Notes: generated by a model from the letters alone, not told the origin. Counted from the first letter of the stretch, positions 22,320-45,399 are shown. The stretch: DNA of 64,000 bases from Angiostrongylus vasorum (GCA_018806985.1 JADANN010000202.1:1364001-1428000); one strand, 5' to 3'. Translations and numbers: made by a program.

Positions 22320-23190
22320 TTTTACATGATATGTGAAGAGCACTTTTGCATCATCTTCATGTTCGTGATATCTACTGACTCCACGCTGTTTGTATGATTC
22401 ATAATAATGATCGCAGGGGAATAATTTACCAATTGCCAGTCAGAAATTTGATTTCTGCAGACTTTAACAATATTGGCGAGAAACGGATTCCACATAATTC
22501 TGAAGTGTGTTTTACCAATGGTGAAAAAGAAGAAGTTCAAGATGGTGACAGATTTCCTAACGGCAAACTTCTATCCTTTTTTTAATGCCAGAGTTCAGAG
22601 ATCCGGAAAAAGAATATGGGAAAATGAATAACCGTTGTGAATAGAAGAGTGGCAAGAGCAATTCCAAAACGTGCTCTCGATCTCAAGATCCTGTCTATTC
22701 GATTAGACTACGTACATTGTTCATTGCGAACAACCGCTAGTTTTTATATTTTTTTGTTATCTTACATCGTATGCAGTGACCAATGTCTACATATAAGGCA
22801 TCCGTTTTCTGTTGCTTCCTCTGCTTTTCTAAGGGTCTCGTTTTTTGTTCTTGTGTGTTTGTGGTTAGCGCAATCGTTCGCAGTCTTCCGCGTACTGCAA
22901 TAGGGACGATTACGTATGAGCAACAGAAGATTTTTGCATGGGAAGCGACCATCGTATCTTAGAAAAACGAGCAAGTGGTGTGCATATTGGCTTCTTCATT
23001 GCTCTAGTATATTTCACCAATATTTTAGGTATACATATATGTTCTTGCTCCACAGATAAAGGTTTACCTTCAGGAAATGTTGGGTTGGTTGTTACATGGA
23101 GTTGACAAAATATGGTCATTCCCGATTCGCTACAGCATAGCTAGGTAAAATTCGTAACAAAGCTAAGGATAGAATAAGGCTTTCGGTGTT
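22320..23190. other. No recognisable feature
   Basis: AT-rich. Frames of 63-88 codons at 22394-22585 and 22637-22903 have no domain or repeat match. Confidence 0.4.
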
Positions 23191-23194
23191 GTGG

Positions 23195-23352
23195 CTTACT
23201 GAAGTATCGAGCCAGTGCTGCTACCGTCCCAGATAAGTCTGGTACCAATTTGGTGACCCCGGAGGGACGGAAGGCTTGGTGAGCCTTGGGCGCTGGGATC
23301 GATGCCATGTGTGTTGCATGACGCCTCCGATCACTGCGCTACACACCCCCTA
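23195..23352 (-). repeat. SINE family A, head and centre
   Basis: Minus strand: head 'gtgtagcgcagtgatcggagg', B-box-like region, then the shared block CCGTCCCTCCGGGGTCACC...GGTACCAGACTTATC and the beginning of the A tail (tcgatacttcagtaagcc). Confidence 0.8.
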
Positions 23353-23739
23353 GGCAAGATTCGTAAAAGCTGTGGTAATGTTAAGAATCTCTTCTGATCG
23401 TTCTGATGTTAATCATGCGAAGTGGTGTTCGTATGCAAGAGATAGAGTTTTTTGTGGAAGAATTATAAACTTTTCGTCGGAATTGTGTATTTCATGTGAT
23501 CGTTGCTAAGAATTTCGAATTCGATGTAAGAAATTGGCGATGATTATTACATGTTTTATCTTGCAAGTATACTTTGTACATTATTGTAGGTAAGCAATCA
23601 AATCTCATTTAAGAAGCATTTATTGTACGTAAGTACAAATTTTATGCAAGAAAACTTATCTCCTTGTTGTTTATGGTAGAAGTGCTAATTGTAGCAGTTG
23701 AATAGGGCTAAATTTTGAGTTTGAATCAGTGACGTGGAC
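23353..23739. other. No recognisable feature
   Basis: AT-rich sequence without frames, repeats or RNA motifs that I can support. Confidence 0.4.
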
Positions 23740-23752
23740 AATGGAAATTTAA
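23740..23752 (+). repeat. Left target-site duplication of miniature Penelope unit
   Basis: AATGGAAATTTAA, repeated perfectly at 24463-24475, directly outside the 710-bp unit. Confidence 0.65.
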
Positions 23753-23901
23753 TAACTCAAAAGACCGACTTTCTATAAACCTCGGCATAGATAGTTGATA
23801 TATTTATTTATGTGATCTTACAAACTGATCTTCTTTAGCTGATCCGAGGTTGGTATAGGCCTTCGTTGACGTTGTCCTTGTTGTTGGTGTTGTTCGTCGA
23901 T

Positions 23902-23937
23902 GGCTGACGCTTCGGCGATTTCGCCTTCCTCAGAGCC
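23902..23937 (-). ncRNA. Hammerhead ribozyme motif, left end of miniature unit
   Basis: GGCU, CUGAGGA, AGGCG-AAAU-CGCC, GAAG, CGUC, AGCC. Stem I (GGCU/AGCC) and stem II are perfect. The last A of GAAA is G, which would make a G-U pair at the base of stem III, so activity may be reduced. Confidence 0.65.
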
Positions 23938-24329
23938 TGGACGTATTTTATATTAGAATACTTTAGTTATTCGGTGTAAAAGGAATATATTGGGGAAACG
24001 GGTAGACCACTTTGTGTCCGCATAAAAGAACATCTAGATGGGAAAGCTAAAATTCGTCAAAACACTCCTCTAGGTACGCATAGGGCACAAAAACTATCAC
24101 ACGTGACCTGGCGCCCTATTTCAAAATGATATTTTGAGCCCGGTATGTGTCGTCCTCGCGACCTCACGTGAACAACGCGTGGGCCAGTCCCACTCGTTAC
24201 ATCACGGTGACTAGCCTTTCAGTATGACCGTAGCATCCTAACCCACCATCTATTTAAAACTTTGATCTTCATTAATACTTTAGCTTTTTACACCGAATAA
24301 CTAAAGTATTCCAATACAAAATACGTCCA

Positions 24330-24365
24330 GGCCCCGAGGAAGGCGAAATCGCCGAAACGTCAGCC
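24330..24365 (+). ncRNA. Hammerhead ribozyme motif, right end of miniature unit
   Basis: GGCC, CCGAGGA, AGGCG-AAAU-CGCC, GAAA, CGUC, AGCC. The conserved U of CUGA is C here, a change at an invariant core position, so this end is probably inactive although both stems remain. Confidence 0.6.
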
Positions 24366-24462
24366 ATCGACAAACAACACCAACAACAACGACAACGTCA
24401 ACGAACACCTTTACCAACCTCGGATCAGCTAAAGAAGATCAGTTTATAAGATCACATAAATA

Positions 24463-24475
24463 AATGGAAATTTAA
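24463..24475 (+). repeat. Right target-site duplication of miniature Penelope unit
   Basis: Second copy of AATGGAAATTTAA (see 23740-23752). Confidence 0.65.
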
Positions 24476-24797
24476 ACCGAGATTCGTGAAATTCACTGGA
24501 TACAATGCGGCAGCCTGACTATTCAAGAAGTCTACAAACTTTTCAACGTTTCATGACTATTTAGTGGTTAGTACTAACATGTTTATTGCATCAAATGTTG
24601 CCGTTGACAGACAGTTCCAGAAGGTTGAAAAATTGCGTAGATTTACACTGAAATCAGGGCTATAAAGGACGAAAATGTTGAAGTTGTGTTTTTTCTCATG
24701 TGTGACTCGTTCCAGTTATGATTATAAAACCCTTGGGTTACAAAAGGCCGTAAAATTTTATCTGACGACAATCGCAAAAAATGAAAAGTGAAATGAA

Positions 24798-24803
24798 TTT
24801 AAT
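24798..24803 (-). terminator. Possible poly(A) signal of the P450 gene
   Basis: ATTAAA on the minus strand, about 40 bases after the P450 stop codon. It is a common variant of AATAAA, but the region is AT-rich. Confidence 0.35.
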
Positions 24804-24842
24804 AATACAATCAACTTCTTCATAAGATTATATGAACCACTG

Positions 24843-36828
<11,986 letters not shown>

Positions 36829-37189
36829 TTGAAGAAAACTTGACTAAGTACCTAAACACTTACAGTACCTTAAGCCTAACCTAAGCACTAAGAGTACCTA
36901 AATATAAACAAATTAGCAAATGACTTAATAATGGATTCCTTTACTATTGAAGTATAAGCAATACTTTGTGTAACATAACGAGCAAACCTTACAAGCTTTA
37001 GTATGTTTGAGTCTAAACAATGTAGTATCTAGCAACCTCAACGGTTTCTAATAGCACATAAACAACAAACAACCTAAGAAATGCAACTAGCGAGATCGGA
37101 ATTTGCCAACAACGTTAAGGCACTTCTGTTCCGGTTACAATAGACGACTTAAGCAATGAAAACTGAACATGAATTCCCATGAAGGAGTA

Positions 37190-37425
37190 GGACTTCTAAT
37201 AGGTCTAATAGGTAGGTTAGAAAAAAAGTAATAATAAAGTTAATTGTTAGAGTAGTAGTAATTAGTTAGTTAAAGTAGTTAAGGTAGTTAAAGTAATAGT
37301 AATCTAAGTCTAGTAAAAGTCAATTTCTAGTTGCGGGAAAGTAGTTAAAGTAGCTAAAGTAGTAAAATTTAAAGTAACAGTTAGAGTAATCTAAGTCTAC
37401 TAAAGGTCAAATTCTAAATGCCGTG
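37190..37425. repeat. Imperfect tandem repeats upstream of the P450 gene
   Basis: Low-complexity GTTAAAGTAGTTAA-type sequence that contains a duplicated unit with a period of about 86 bp: AGTAATCTAAGTCTAGTAAA near 37298 and AGTAATCTAAGTCTACTAAA near 37385. It starts about 370 bp upstream of the P450 start codon on that gene's 5' side. Function unknown. Confidence 0.6.
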
Positions 37426-37731
37426 GCACCAGGGCAGTGAAAGTCGTACAGTGGACGGCTTCGCCCGCGGACTTTAAAGGACCGGTAAATCTGCCATAGA
37501 GCAAACTTATATCTAATTTCCAACTACCTTGTAAGATAAGTAATTGAGAACCTTGGAGTTCTAAAACCAATACTTTAAAAACGGTTGTTCACAATCTGCT
37601 TAGGAATTAAGTATTCAACAGATCGATGAGAACTCACAGATAGAACAAAGATATTTCATGACGGCAAATCAGTGTAGCCATACTTCCACTGTTGTATGCC
37701 AATCAGAAGTCGACTTCCATCTGAAAACTAA

Positions 37732-38085
37732 TTGATTCGCAACCGTTTCCAGGAAGCAGCTCGTGTACCTGGATCTCCTCTTCGGGTAAGGGAACTGCTA
37801 GAGCACGGTTCTACTTCGTTCTATTCTTGGCTGTTTGAAGACGGTCTCTATTTTTTTACAATGAAATGTCGAGTTTCCCTTCCTGAAGCAACAGATCGTC
37901 TCCAGCTAGGTGTACAGCCGTTCAGTGTAAGCGTCAAACATCTACGTCAATTGCTATCTGTTGAGGACGTTACCGTCATCTTGGAATGCTCTCTACTGCT
38001 TGTTCAGTCAGTCCATCCTCTACGGCACTGTCCTCACCAAATAGACATCATATCTGCCTTCCGCTTTAAATGCTTACTCTATTGA
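37732..38085 (+). CDS. Unsupported open frame, 117 codons
   Basis: The longest open frame in otherwise non-repetitive DNA upstream of the P450 gene. It starts at ATG and ends TAG/TGA-bounded without recognisable domain, signal peptide or splice sites. Composition is ordinary (EATDRLQLGVQPFSVSVKHL). It could be chance or a remnant of an unknown repeat. Confidence 0.2.
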   Translation: MIRNRFQEAARVPGSPLRVRELLEHGSTSFYSWLFEDGLYFFTMKCRVSLPEATDRLQLGVQPFSVSVKHLRQLLSVEDVTVILECSLLLVQSVHPLRHCPHQIDIISAFRFKCLLY

Positions 38086-38134
38086 ATCACGAAAACAGGA
38101 TAGCTTTTCTACTTATTGCCCTTTATTATTCTTC

Positions 38135-38330
38135 ACGCCAGGGTTTGATGTGAAATACAACCACTATGATGCTGAGATATTCGTGAAACTTGGATCCCAG
38201 CACAGATCGAACCCGCGATTACCCTTTCCGGGGCTCGCATGTAATCCATTCCCCCACTGAGGCAACGCTTGTTTTGCCTTTCTCTCAGCCAGTTTTTTGC
38301 CTAACGGCAATTACCCGTCAACGGGAATGG
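38135..38330 (-). repeat. SINE family D copy
   Basis: Minus strand: head TTGCCTCAGTGGGGGAATGG, B-box-like GGGTTCGATCTG, tail ATATCTCAGCATCATAGTGG and CAAACCCTGGCG. Confidence 0.75.
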
Positions 38331-39150
38331 TTTGAGAAACAGGATAAATTTCGGAGCCCTTACATGCAGTATTTTACTAAACTTTACCTGATCGATTACC
38401 CATTATAGGAGCAAGTCTCTCGACCTTGCTAAACTTCGTCCGCTTTCTATTCTTTCATTAATAAGCTAACACTAGGTTGATAAATAAACTTTATTCGGGT
38501 GGTATTTCGACGTCTTCGTCTCTCCCAGAGCCGGTGATCCTAGTCGTCTTTCGCTTTGTTGTTTTCAACATAGTATTTCAGCTTCATCACAGCAATTCTC
38601 CATCAGCGACTGTTAGTGGTTAGGATTTGACATTGCGCTTCAATGGCTATCTATTGGGTTGTGACAAAAGAATCGCTGAATTTTAACCTAAACTACGAAA
38701 CACATACTATAGCCCGTCGTGAACTTGATGTACAGGCCATCGGAAGGTGCGCGTATTCGTTAGCGGTATATATGCTCACTTCCAAGATGGCGAACTTCCA
38801 TGCTTCTTGAACGCCGGGATTTTATGAAGACATTTTTTAAAGTGAAGATGGCTTTGTGGACCAAAAAAAGAAGTCATTTTTCAAAAGAATTAAAGGGTGG
38901 TGTTCGGTTGATGAGAAGTTTAGCGGATGACGCGGAGTTTCATATCACAGTTTAATCAAGTTCTCTACCATTGATTCAGCAACGTGTGATCGGTCACTGT
39001 CGTGCAAGAAGATCGATCCATTTCGATAATCGAAGTCGATCTCAGATTTTGCCGTAGCTAGCGCATGTCATCGACGCTCTGAGAGTGCCCTTTGCCAGGA
39101 CATTCTCCTCGCGATCCAAACAGTTTAACAAGACTTCAATAAAAGGAAAG
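38331..39150. other. No recognisable feature
   Basis: No supported exon, RNA gene or repeat in this stretch. Confidence 0.4.
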
Positions 39151-39154
39151 AACA

Positions 39155-39310
39155 TAATTGGAAGCTCTCGGAATTGATCAATCCCCGAGGGATGCGCGTT
39201 GCTTTCTGACTTTATCAATCATCACTAGATATTATTGAATTCATATCTGACTTCCACAATGACTTACGATCTCCGATGGATCGAGTGAGTGTGGCCACAC
39301 CACCAGTTCT
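39155..39310 (-). repeat. SINE family A, tail fragment
   Basis: Minus strand: TCATTGTGGAAGTCAG, TATGAATTCAATAATATC, AAGTCAGAAAGC, CCTCGGGGATTGATC. Diverged; head missing. Confidence 0.65.
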
Positions 39311-39629
39311 GCAGGGATCGCTACCACTACTATAGCAAAGTTTTGTAGATTTAGGCACTTCTTGAGTGATTTGGTCTGTTTCGTGGGATATACAGGCTGA
39401 AGGTGACACTTTCTCTAAATGGCGTGTGAAATTCTTTGAAATGCACGTGCTTTTGAGATCTTTATATCCTACTGCAGTTCTTATTGACAATTTCTATTAG
39501 GGGTCTAAGCCTATGTGACCTGCTTTGTCGACCACATATTGCCTTCTTGGCGAAATGGAGGCTGGCCAACGAACTTTCAAAATGTCTTCACTATATTAGC
39601 TTTTTTAATTGCTGCCTACTACAATTTTC

Positions 39630-40140
39630 TATGGCAGGGTATTATGCGAAATACAGCCACAATGGTGCTGAGATATTTACGAAACACCGGAACAAGGTGT
39701 CTACAGTGGGGAACGAACGCGTAACTATCGTTCCCAGCGGCTAACGCGTTCACCACCACACCATGCGGGTCTTTCGTCTCGCCCGTCTCTCAACTAATTC
39801 TATCGATCAGTGCCATTGGCAGTCACCGTCAACGCGATTGATCTAGGTAGCCCAAATCGGCATTGAACCCATTTAAGTTGAGGCTGTAGATAAATTCACA
39901 ATAATAACCTTTCATTTGCTATTGATGCGTAATTGCTGATGGAACTGATCGATAGAACTAGCTGAGAGACAGGCGAAACGAAGGACCCGCATGGTGTGAT
40001 GGTGAACGCGTTATCCCTTGGAAAGGATAATAACGCGTTCGTTCCCCCACTGCAGACACCTACGGTTCGGAGTTTTGCCGATATCTCAACACCATTGTGG
40101 TTGTTTTCACTCTGTAATGCAACTGTAATTCCCACCTTCA
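39630..40140. repeat. SINE family D, head-to-head inverted pair
   Basis: Minus copy at about 39630-39855 (tail TATTTCGCATAATACCC, head TGGTGGTGAACGCGTTAGCC) and plus copy at about 39895-40140 (head ATGGTGTGATGGTGAACGCG, tail ATATCTCAACACCATTGTGG). The 5' ends face each other, separated by about 40 bp. Confidence 0.8.
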
Positions 40141-40658
40141 AGGGCGATTTTTTTTAACTCGTCCGCATTCACCGCTTCCCACAGCACATCGTTCTCTACA
40201 GCACAGTTGTTCCCTTTTCTGACAATCAACTCCTAAATATCGATCATAAATAGTTCTTAAAATCTCTCAGTATTGTGCAATGAAGCGAAATTTGTGGTTC
40301 CATGCTTTCATCTTCTTTCTATGAGAAGTGGATGAAGACCGAAGTTGAAGTCGTCGTCATCTGTTGGCTTCGTACGAGGGTACTAATACTTTATCAGTAA
40401 AATTAACGCAAAATGCAAAAGGATTCATTAGAAACGCAAAGTCGATGGCATCAAGTTGGAGAATTGTGGGTAAGAGTGAAACAAGGTAGAGCAACGGAGG
40501 AAGCCAGATTAACGATGGCAACTGAAGAAAGCGATCACTTTGTATGCCGCCCAGGATGATCTTACAGAATATTCCCCAAGAGGGATACAGCAATGATTCC
40601 AGTCCCTTTAGTGAAAACTGCTTGAAAACCTTCACATTTATTGAGGTCATCATTTTTT

Positions 40659-40723
40659 TGCTATAGCGCAAGTACTTATTTGATGATTGATCACGTCATC
40701 AAATAAGTATTTGCGCTAAAGCA
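40659..40723. repeat. 28-bp inverted repeat with 9-base spacer
   Basis: The left arm 40659-40686 (TAGCGCAAGTACTTATTTGA within it) and right arm 40696-40723 match in 26 of 28 positions. There is no U-tract or gene end here that would make it a terminator. It may be two transposon ends brought together. Confidence 0.7.
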
Positions 40724-40799
40724 GTTATGCCTTTAAAAAAATCATTTCTAACCACCGGAGTCTAAGGATATCTTCAATAAGACATAAGTTTTCTATTCT

Positions 40800-41175
40800 T
40801 TATTTTTTTATCTTTATTTTATACGATCCGTCTTCACGTTTTCTCTATGGGTCCCAGCACTTCCCACATACTGTTTGTTTCCTCGCATCCATCATCCACG
40901 AAAGTCTCCCAATTTTCACGTGTGGTTTTGGCTACTACTTGAGGATTTTCATTTCATCTGAAATGACGTAGAACGCTGGTCGGGTCATTTCTCACTGAGT
41001 CCGGGCTAGAGCGTTGCCAGCTGAGTTGTAGAGGCAGATTTTTTCTCGGGACAAGTCCGGTACCAATTTCCCAACCGCGGAGTGATGAGATGCTTGGTAA
41101 GTCCGGTGCGGAATCGAACCAGTACCGTGCTCATGATGACAGGCATCACTACCACTGTGCTATTCGCCTCGTGTT
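40800..41175 (-). repeat. SINE family B, full copy
   Basis: Minus strand: head GGCGAATAGCACAGTGGTAG and CTGGTTCGATTCC (good B box), shared block TCACTCCGCGGTTGGG, AAATTGGTACCGGACTTGTC, tail to TAAAATAAAGATAAAAAAAT. Confidence 0.85.
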
Positions 41176-41499
41176 TTCTGTTCTGTCATTACCAAAACCT
41201 AGTTTCTTCCCAAAAAATCCGAACTTCAAAAAATATTATGGAAAGAAAATTTGAGAGAAGTTGCTACACTCTTTAAGTGCGATTATGAAAAGTCTCATCT
41301 ACTAGAATTTTGGAATAAGTTCTCATGTCCTAAAGTTCACTAGTTACTTAAAACCATCGCGAGCTATCAGAAAATCGACATTGCCTCTCATGCAAGTCGT
41401 ATAAATTTCGATTTTTGATCAATTACTCACTCTTTCTTGATTTCGATTTGTTGTAATGGTTCAAGGTTATCCAAAGAAAGGATGGATGTAAAAAAGTGG

Positions 41500-41650
41500 C
41501 CGAGAGAAAGGCAAAGCAAAGGCCTTAGTTGTGCAGTGAGTAACATGTAAGTCCTCGAAAAGAATAATCGAGAGTTCGAATCTGAACTCGGATTTGGGTT
41601 TGTCTCAGCATCATTGTAGATGTAAAAACTCCAAAACTGGCTTATTTTTC
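41500..41650 (+). repeat. SINE family D, diverged copy
   Basis: GAGAGAAAGGCAAAGCAAAGG, tRNA-like head TTAGTTGTGCAGTGAGTAAC, B-box-like GAGTTCGAATCTG, tail TGTCTCAGCATCATTGTAG. Confidence 0.7.
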
Positions 41651-41724
41651 TAGATACTCCTGAATGTCGGTAAAATTGTAGTTGGATAGTGAGCAATGGT
41701 AAAGTACAACATATATTATTATCA

Positions 41725-42095
41725 ATAACCTCATCGTGGCTGGGAGGTGTTCCTGGGTGTCGGACTGCGATGTCTAGCGGGGGACTCATCCCCTGGCAGG
41801 GTCTCCTAAGCTGAGAAGGTGTCCAGCGTTTCCATCAGGAAGCCTAGCTAAGGGTAAACCAGTACCAGGATCCACCACCGTCCTGGTACGAAATTAGTCG
41901 CATGGTGGCAAATCTCCCACTGATCCACAAGGAGTGCGACTGCCTGTGGTGGTGAAGACCTGATGCAGACTTTGGCCAGGCTGACCTCGGGATTCCAGGC
42001 AACCACAATGGCTTAACCAGCAAATCTCCGGAAAATGGCTAATATGCTAGAACCTGCACAACCAGTGAGGACGGGCCGTTCAAGTATCAAGTAAA
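41725..42095 (+). repeat. SINE-like family C, full copy
   Basis: Complete copy from CCTCATCGTGGCTGGGAGG to CAACCAGTGAGGACGGGCC, with a tail of two TCAAGTA units followed by AATAAA. Confidence 0.85.
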
Positions 42096-42373
42096 TAAAC
42101 GTTGTAAACTGTATACAAAAAGTGTAAATTATAACAATGAAGTCTGCAAACAGTTTTTTTAAGTCTGCGTAATAAATACGAAAAAAAAAGCTTTTGACAA
42201 TAAGAGTTGGGTACCTATAACCTTTCCTGAGATGAATGTGCTGAAACACATTAACGAGCCCCTATCCTCTTTACATACAAGAATTACGTCTATGTACTTC
42301 TTCAGCCATACCATGTTGCAATGGCGACAGACCACACTTTCTCAGTTGTGAAGTACAGAAGAGACAGCTGCTA

Positions 42374-42965
42374 TTAACAGTTCTCTGTGCCATTCTTTCT
42401 ACATGCGGTGACCATAGAATTTGCCACAAGATCCATGCACTCGAAAGAACTCGTCTAAAAGACAATTTCTTGCAAATATAAGAAAGTAACCTTTCTCTGA
42501 CAGCAAAAACCGCTACACCTATTGTAGATAAGTGATCAACCTAGTGAGGAGGCATCGCAGAATAAATCTTCATCTCAAGAAGAAAATATTGAAACGAAAT
42601 GAACTAAGTATAACTCCTGAAGCCGACGTCACTCTGAAAATGCCAGTTATAAAAAATTCATTCGATGGCAAAGTGTTAAATACTAGTGTTGATTAAAAAA
42701 ATCTATGCACCTGAAGCGACAGAAGTTTGTAGTAATAACAGTGCCGTTCGACTTTTTTGATGATGTCTCGTTCGTTGGAACATCAATAATTTTATCAAAT
42801 GAAGGCTATGATAGCCAGAACTGTCATGTGCTGTTGTCATCACCAGACCCCGAACAAACCGCTGCTGTTCTTCACGACCGGTTCTATGTCGCCGTCGTCG
42901 TCCTCGTCTTCGTCGATGTCGCGCAATACCAATAACGAAAACGTCTTTTCTTCTAATGGATTCAT
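42374..42965 (-). CDS. Candidate small two-exon gene, 65 residues
   Basis: Minus strand: the first exon 42965-42849 starts at ATG and has 39 codons with a very acidic core (RDIDEDEDDDGDIEP); donor GGG|gtctgg. The second exon 42454-42374 has acceptor TTGTCTTTTAG and 27 codons ending TAA (TSSFECMDLVANSMVTACRK). The phases agree (0/0), the acceptor is strong and the donor is weak. I do not recognise the protein; the acidic segment could be a chance CGTCGTCGTCCTCG-type simple repeat. Further exons are possible. Confidence 0.35.
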
Positions 42966-43189
42966 ACGTCATTGCACTTTCCCTTAGATTTCCAAGCCAT
43001 TATGTATAATTCTTGAGTATTCACGAAACTTCCAGTTCCTAAAACGATCTATGACCTTATCTGACTTAAGATTAAAACGATGCACCCGTGACGAATTACA
43101 TTAATGGAACCGGTTAATTAAGTGCAGAAAATCTGTGTAGCTCCCGTTATACTCGTATCATCTAAGGTGCACGGCTCCTTTTTTCTCAC

Positions 43190-43565
43190 TCTATTTATTT
43201 ACTTAATTATTTGATTATTTATTACATGTGTCTGTCACACTGTGTGTATTCCATAGTTCTTAAATCCGATCTATTCCCTTGTGTACACCATCCACGACGG
43301 TCTTCGAGCTGTTTTGCCTGTAGGTTCGCTCTTGCTTGAGGTTTTTTCACCTTCATCACAAAACTCGTCGAGTTCTGTGCGAGTCGATTCTTCCTTCAAC
43401 TCTGATATAAACGTGCTTGGGGGTTCCCGCGTGAATTAGAGAGAGCGAATTTGTCCCAAACGAGTCTGGTGTCCATTTTCCAACCCTGGAGAAATGAGAG
43501 CCTTAATAAGCTAGGTGTGAGTTTGAACGAGGGCTTTGGTAGGTTGGGCATTTCGCGTAACGAAC
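43190..43565 (-). repeat. SINE family B, diverged copy
   Basis: Minus strand: head remnant, central block CATTTCTCCAGGGTTGG and GGACACCAGACTCGTTTGGG, tail CCTCAAGCAAGAGCGAACC and GGTGTACACAAGGG, A-rich end TAAATAAATAG. Confidence 0.7.
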
Positions 43566-44745
43566 TGAATCATTACCACTTATTACTTTTTTCACGTTAA
43601 GTGATTTCTTTGGAATTTGTGATAAATCACTAATGATGATAAGAAGATTGCTCATTAAAAGCTTTATCTTCCTGTGAATAGCAAGGCTAGCACTTTTTCA
43701 GTTGGTAGGTAGAATAACGGAAGGCTTTTTTCACGAACTTTTTTCAAAATCATGGCCTAAATTTGTGATCGTATTTTTTCCGGCTTGTTTTAAAGGAGTG
43801 CGGCGCGATGTTTTCAGAGCTATGATGTGCCACACGGAAAGTGGGCCAAGAAGTTTATTTTACACTAAGATGGCCTCTAAGGACAACACTGTGGAGAAAA
43901 AAACAGATTTTTCCAAGTTTGTAAGGCCTACCGCCCCAAAAGTAGGAGACTTTGGAACAATGCAACTTGTTGTTTAACAGGAATAACCAACACGAAACTA
44001 TGTCAAACCTCTCGTTACGTCTGTTTTGCATTGGCTACCTCGACCGAGAAAGGTTTTTTATAAATTATTAAGAGTGGAGGACGATGTTTCAAAAATTTTG
44101 CTACGGCTAGTTATGGCACAAAATCTGTATTCCAAATGCTACTAATTGAGTACAAAAGTATCCCGAATAAGCTGAATTTTTTGCTACAGAATGAACGGCC
44201 GGTTAAAACACGCATTGAAGTGAATTCATGCGGCCGTTTCCTTCCACTCATTTCCATTAATATTAGTAAATACATCCATTTATGTGTTAAGATTAATATA
44301 AAAGTCGAATATGAGGTAACCATTTGAATGTAAATATACAACCTGATGTCGTGAAACCGGTTTCTTTCTACAATGCTTCAGAAGCTCGCCGTTGTTAAAC
44401 TTGGACGTGATACTGAATTTTAAAGACATCCACAGAACACAAGCAGGAAAAGGGTTAGAATACAATTTGAACATTCTAAGAATATGCTATCTTCTTGGAA
44501 TACCCAAAAAATGCATGGGTTCTTTTCCGTTTCAGTTTTTGGGTCACACTGGCTGGCTATAACGTGGTGGTGTCACCAAGCAGCGTGACACGTGTTTTCA
44601 CTTAACCAGCTTTTTTTGTAAAACTTCCATAAGACGTTATTTACTCTTTACATCCGGATAAGGTTAAAACTTAAAGGAAATTTAGGGCAAAAAAGGATAA
44701 CAACAAAAAAACAATAAAACGTTGTAATAGAGTGTCAAAACATTT
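43566..44745. other. No recognisable feature
   Basis: A 91-codon frame at 43702-43977 has no domain or splice support. The rest is AT-rich and non-coding by eye. Confidence 0.4.
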
Positions 44746-44749
44746 ATTT

Positions 44750-45045
44750 TTATTTTATTTTAAAGTGGAAATGAAAGTTTATCAATATTTTATATGGCCT
44801 ATCTTCACGTCTACCGTGCAGATCCCAGCAATTCTCACATTCGATTGGTTTGCTCGCATCCAGTGTCCACGAAGATCTTCCAACTTTACGTGTGGCTTCC
44901 TTTGCTGCTTGAGGATTTCCACTTCATCTTGGATGTCGTAGAATGCTGGTCGAGCAATTCTCCCTGGACTCCTGAGATAGTTTGGCAGGAGAGTTCGTAA
45001 ATGGATTGCAGAGAGTGATTTGTCCCAAACAAGTCCGGTACAGCG
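44750..45045 (-). repeat. SINE family B, head-truncated copy
   Basis: Minus strand from GTACCGGACTTGTTTGGGAC through AGCATTCTACGACATCC, CTCAAGCAGCAAAGGAAGCC and GGATGCGAGCAAACC. The tRNA-like head is absent. Confidence 0.8.
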
Positions 45046-45399
45046 TCAAAATACGTTCAAAAATAGGCATAAACTTGCATTTCGTGCGTGTATACATTGT
45101 AAAATTTCTCTGTAGCAATAGTGAAAGAATAGGAACCTCTTCAGATCAAAAAGATATTTCGCAAAGAAAAAAAGGAAGAAACACGACAGGTTACGGCTCT
45201 TGCACCTTGCATCGAACATTTGGGCAAAAGGAACAAACGAGCATGTGGAAAAATGGTTTGGAAAAACTGAAAAATAAACCAGATATAGCATGCAAGCTGT
45301 GAGCCTTATCAATTTGTAGCCGAACAGAACAGGTTGAACGTTGTAAAGACAACGTACAGCCATGATTGCTAACCGAACTCTGCGTGTCATTCAGTGATT

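Larger units (their letters stand above)
23753..24462 (+). mobile_element. Miniature Penelope-derived unit with terminal inverted repeats
   Basis: A 710-bp unit. Its ends are inverted repeats of about 185 bp (23796-23979 and 24285-24462) made of the Penelope 3' end with its hammerhead motif. The outer left end carries a further 43 bp that match the 3' terminus of the 7112 unit in reverse complement. The core (23980-24285) is plus-strand Penelope sequence: a piece of GIY-YIG coding (TATTGGGGAAACGGGTAGACC, CATAAAAGAACATCTAGATGG) joined by deletion to the 3' untranslated region. No polymerase is left, so any movement needed enzymes from another copy. Flanking 13-bp duplications indicate that it inserted as a unit. 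Confidence 0.8.

Noticed and set aside
37200..37330. GTTAG-like repeats considered as internal telomeric sequence
   Set aside because: The nematode telomere unit TTAGGC does not occur in tandem here.
40357..40671. 104-codon hydrophobic minus-strand frame
   Set aside because: No domain, start context or splice support; it runs into the inverted repeat at 40659.
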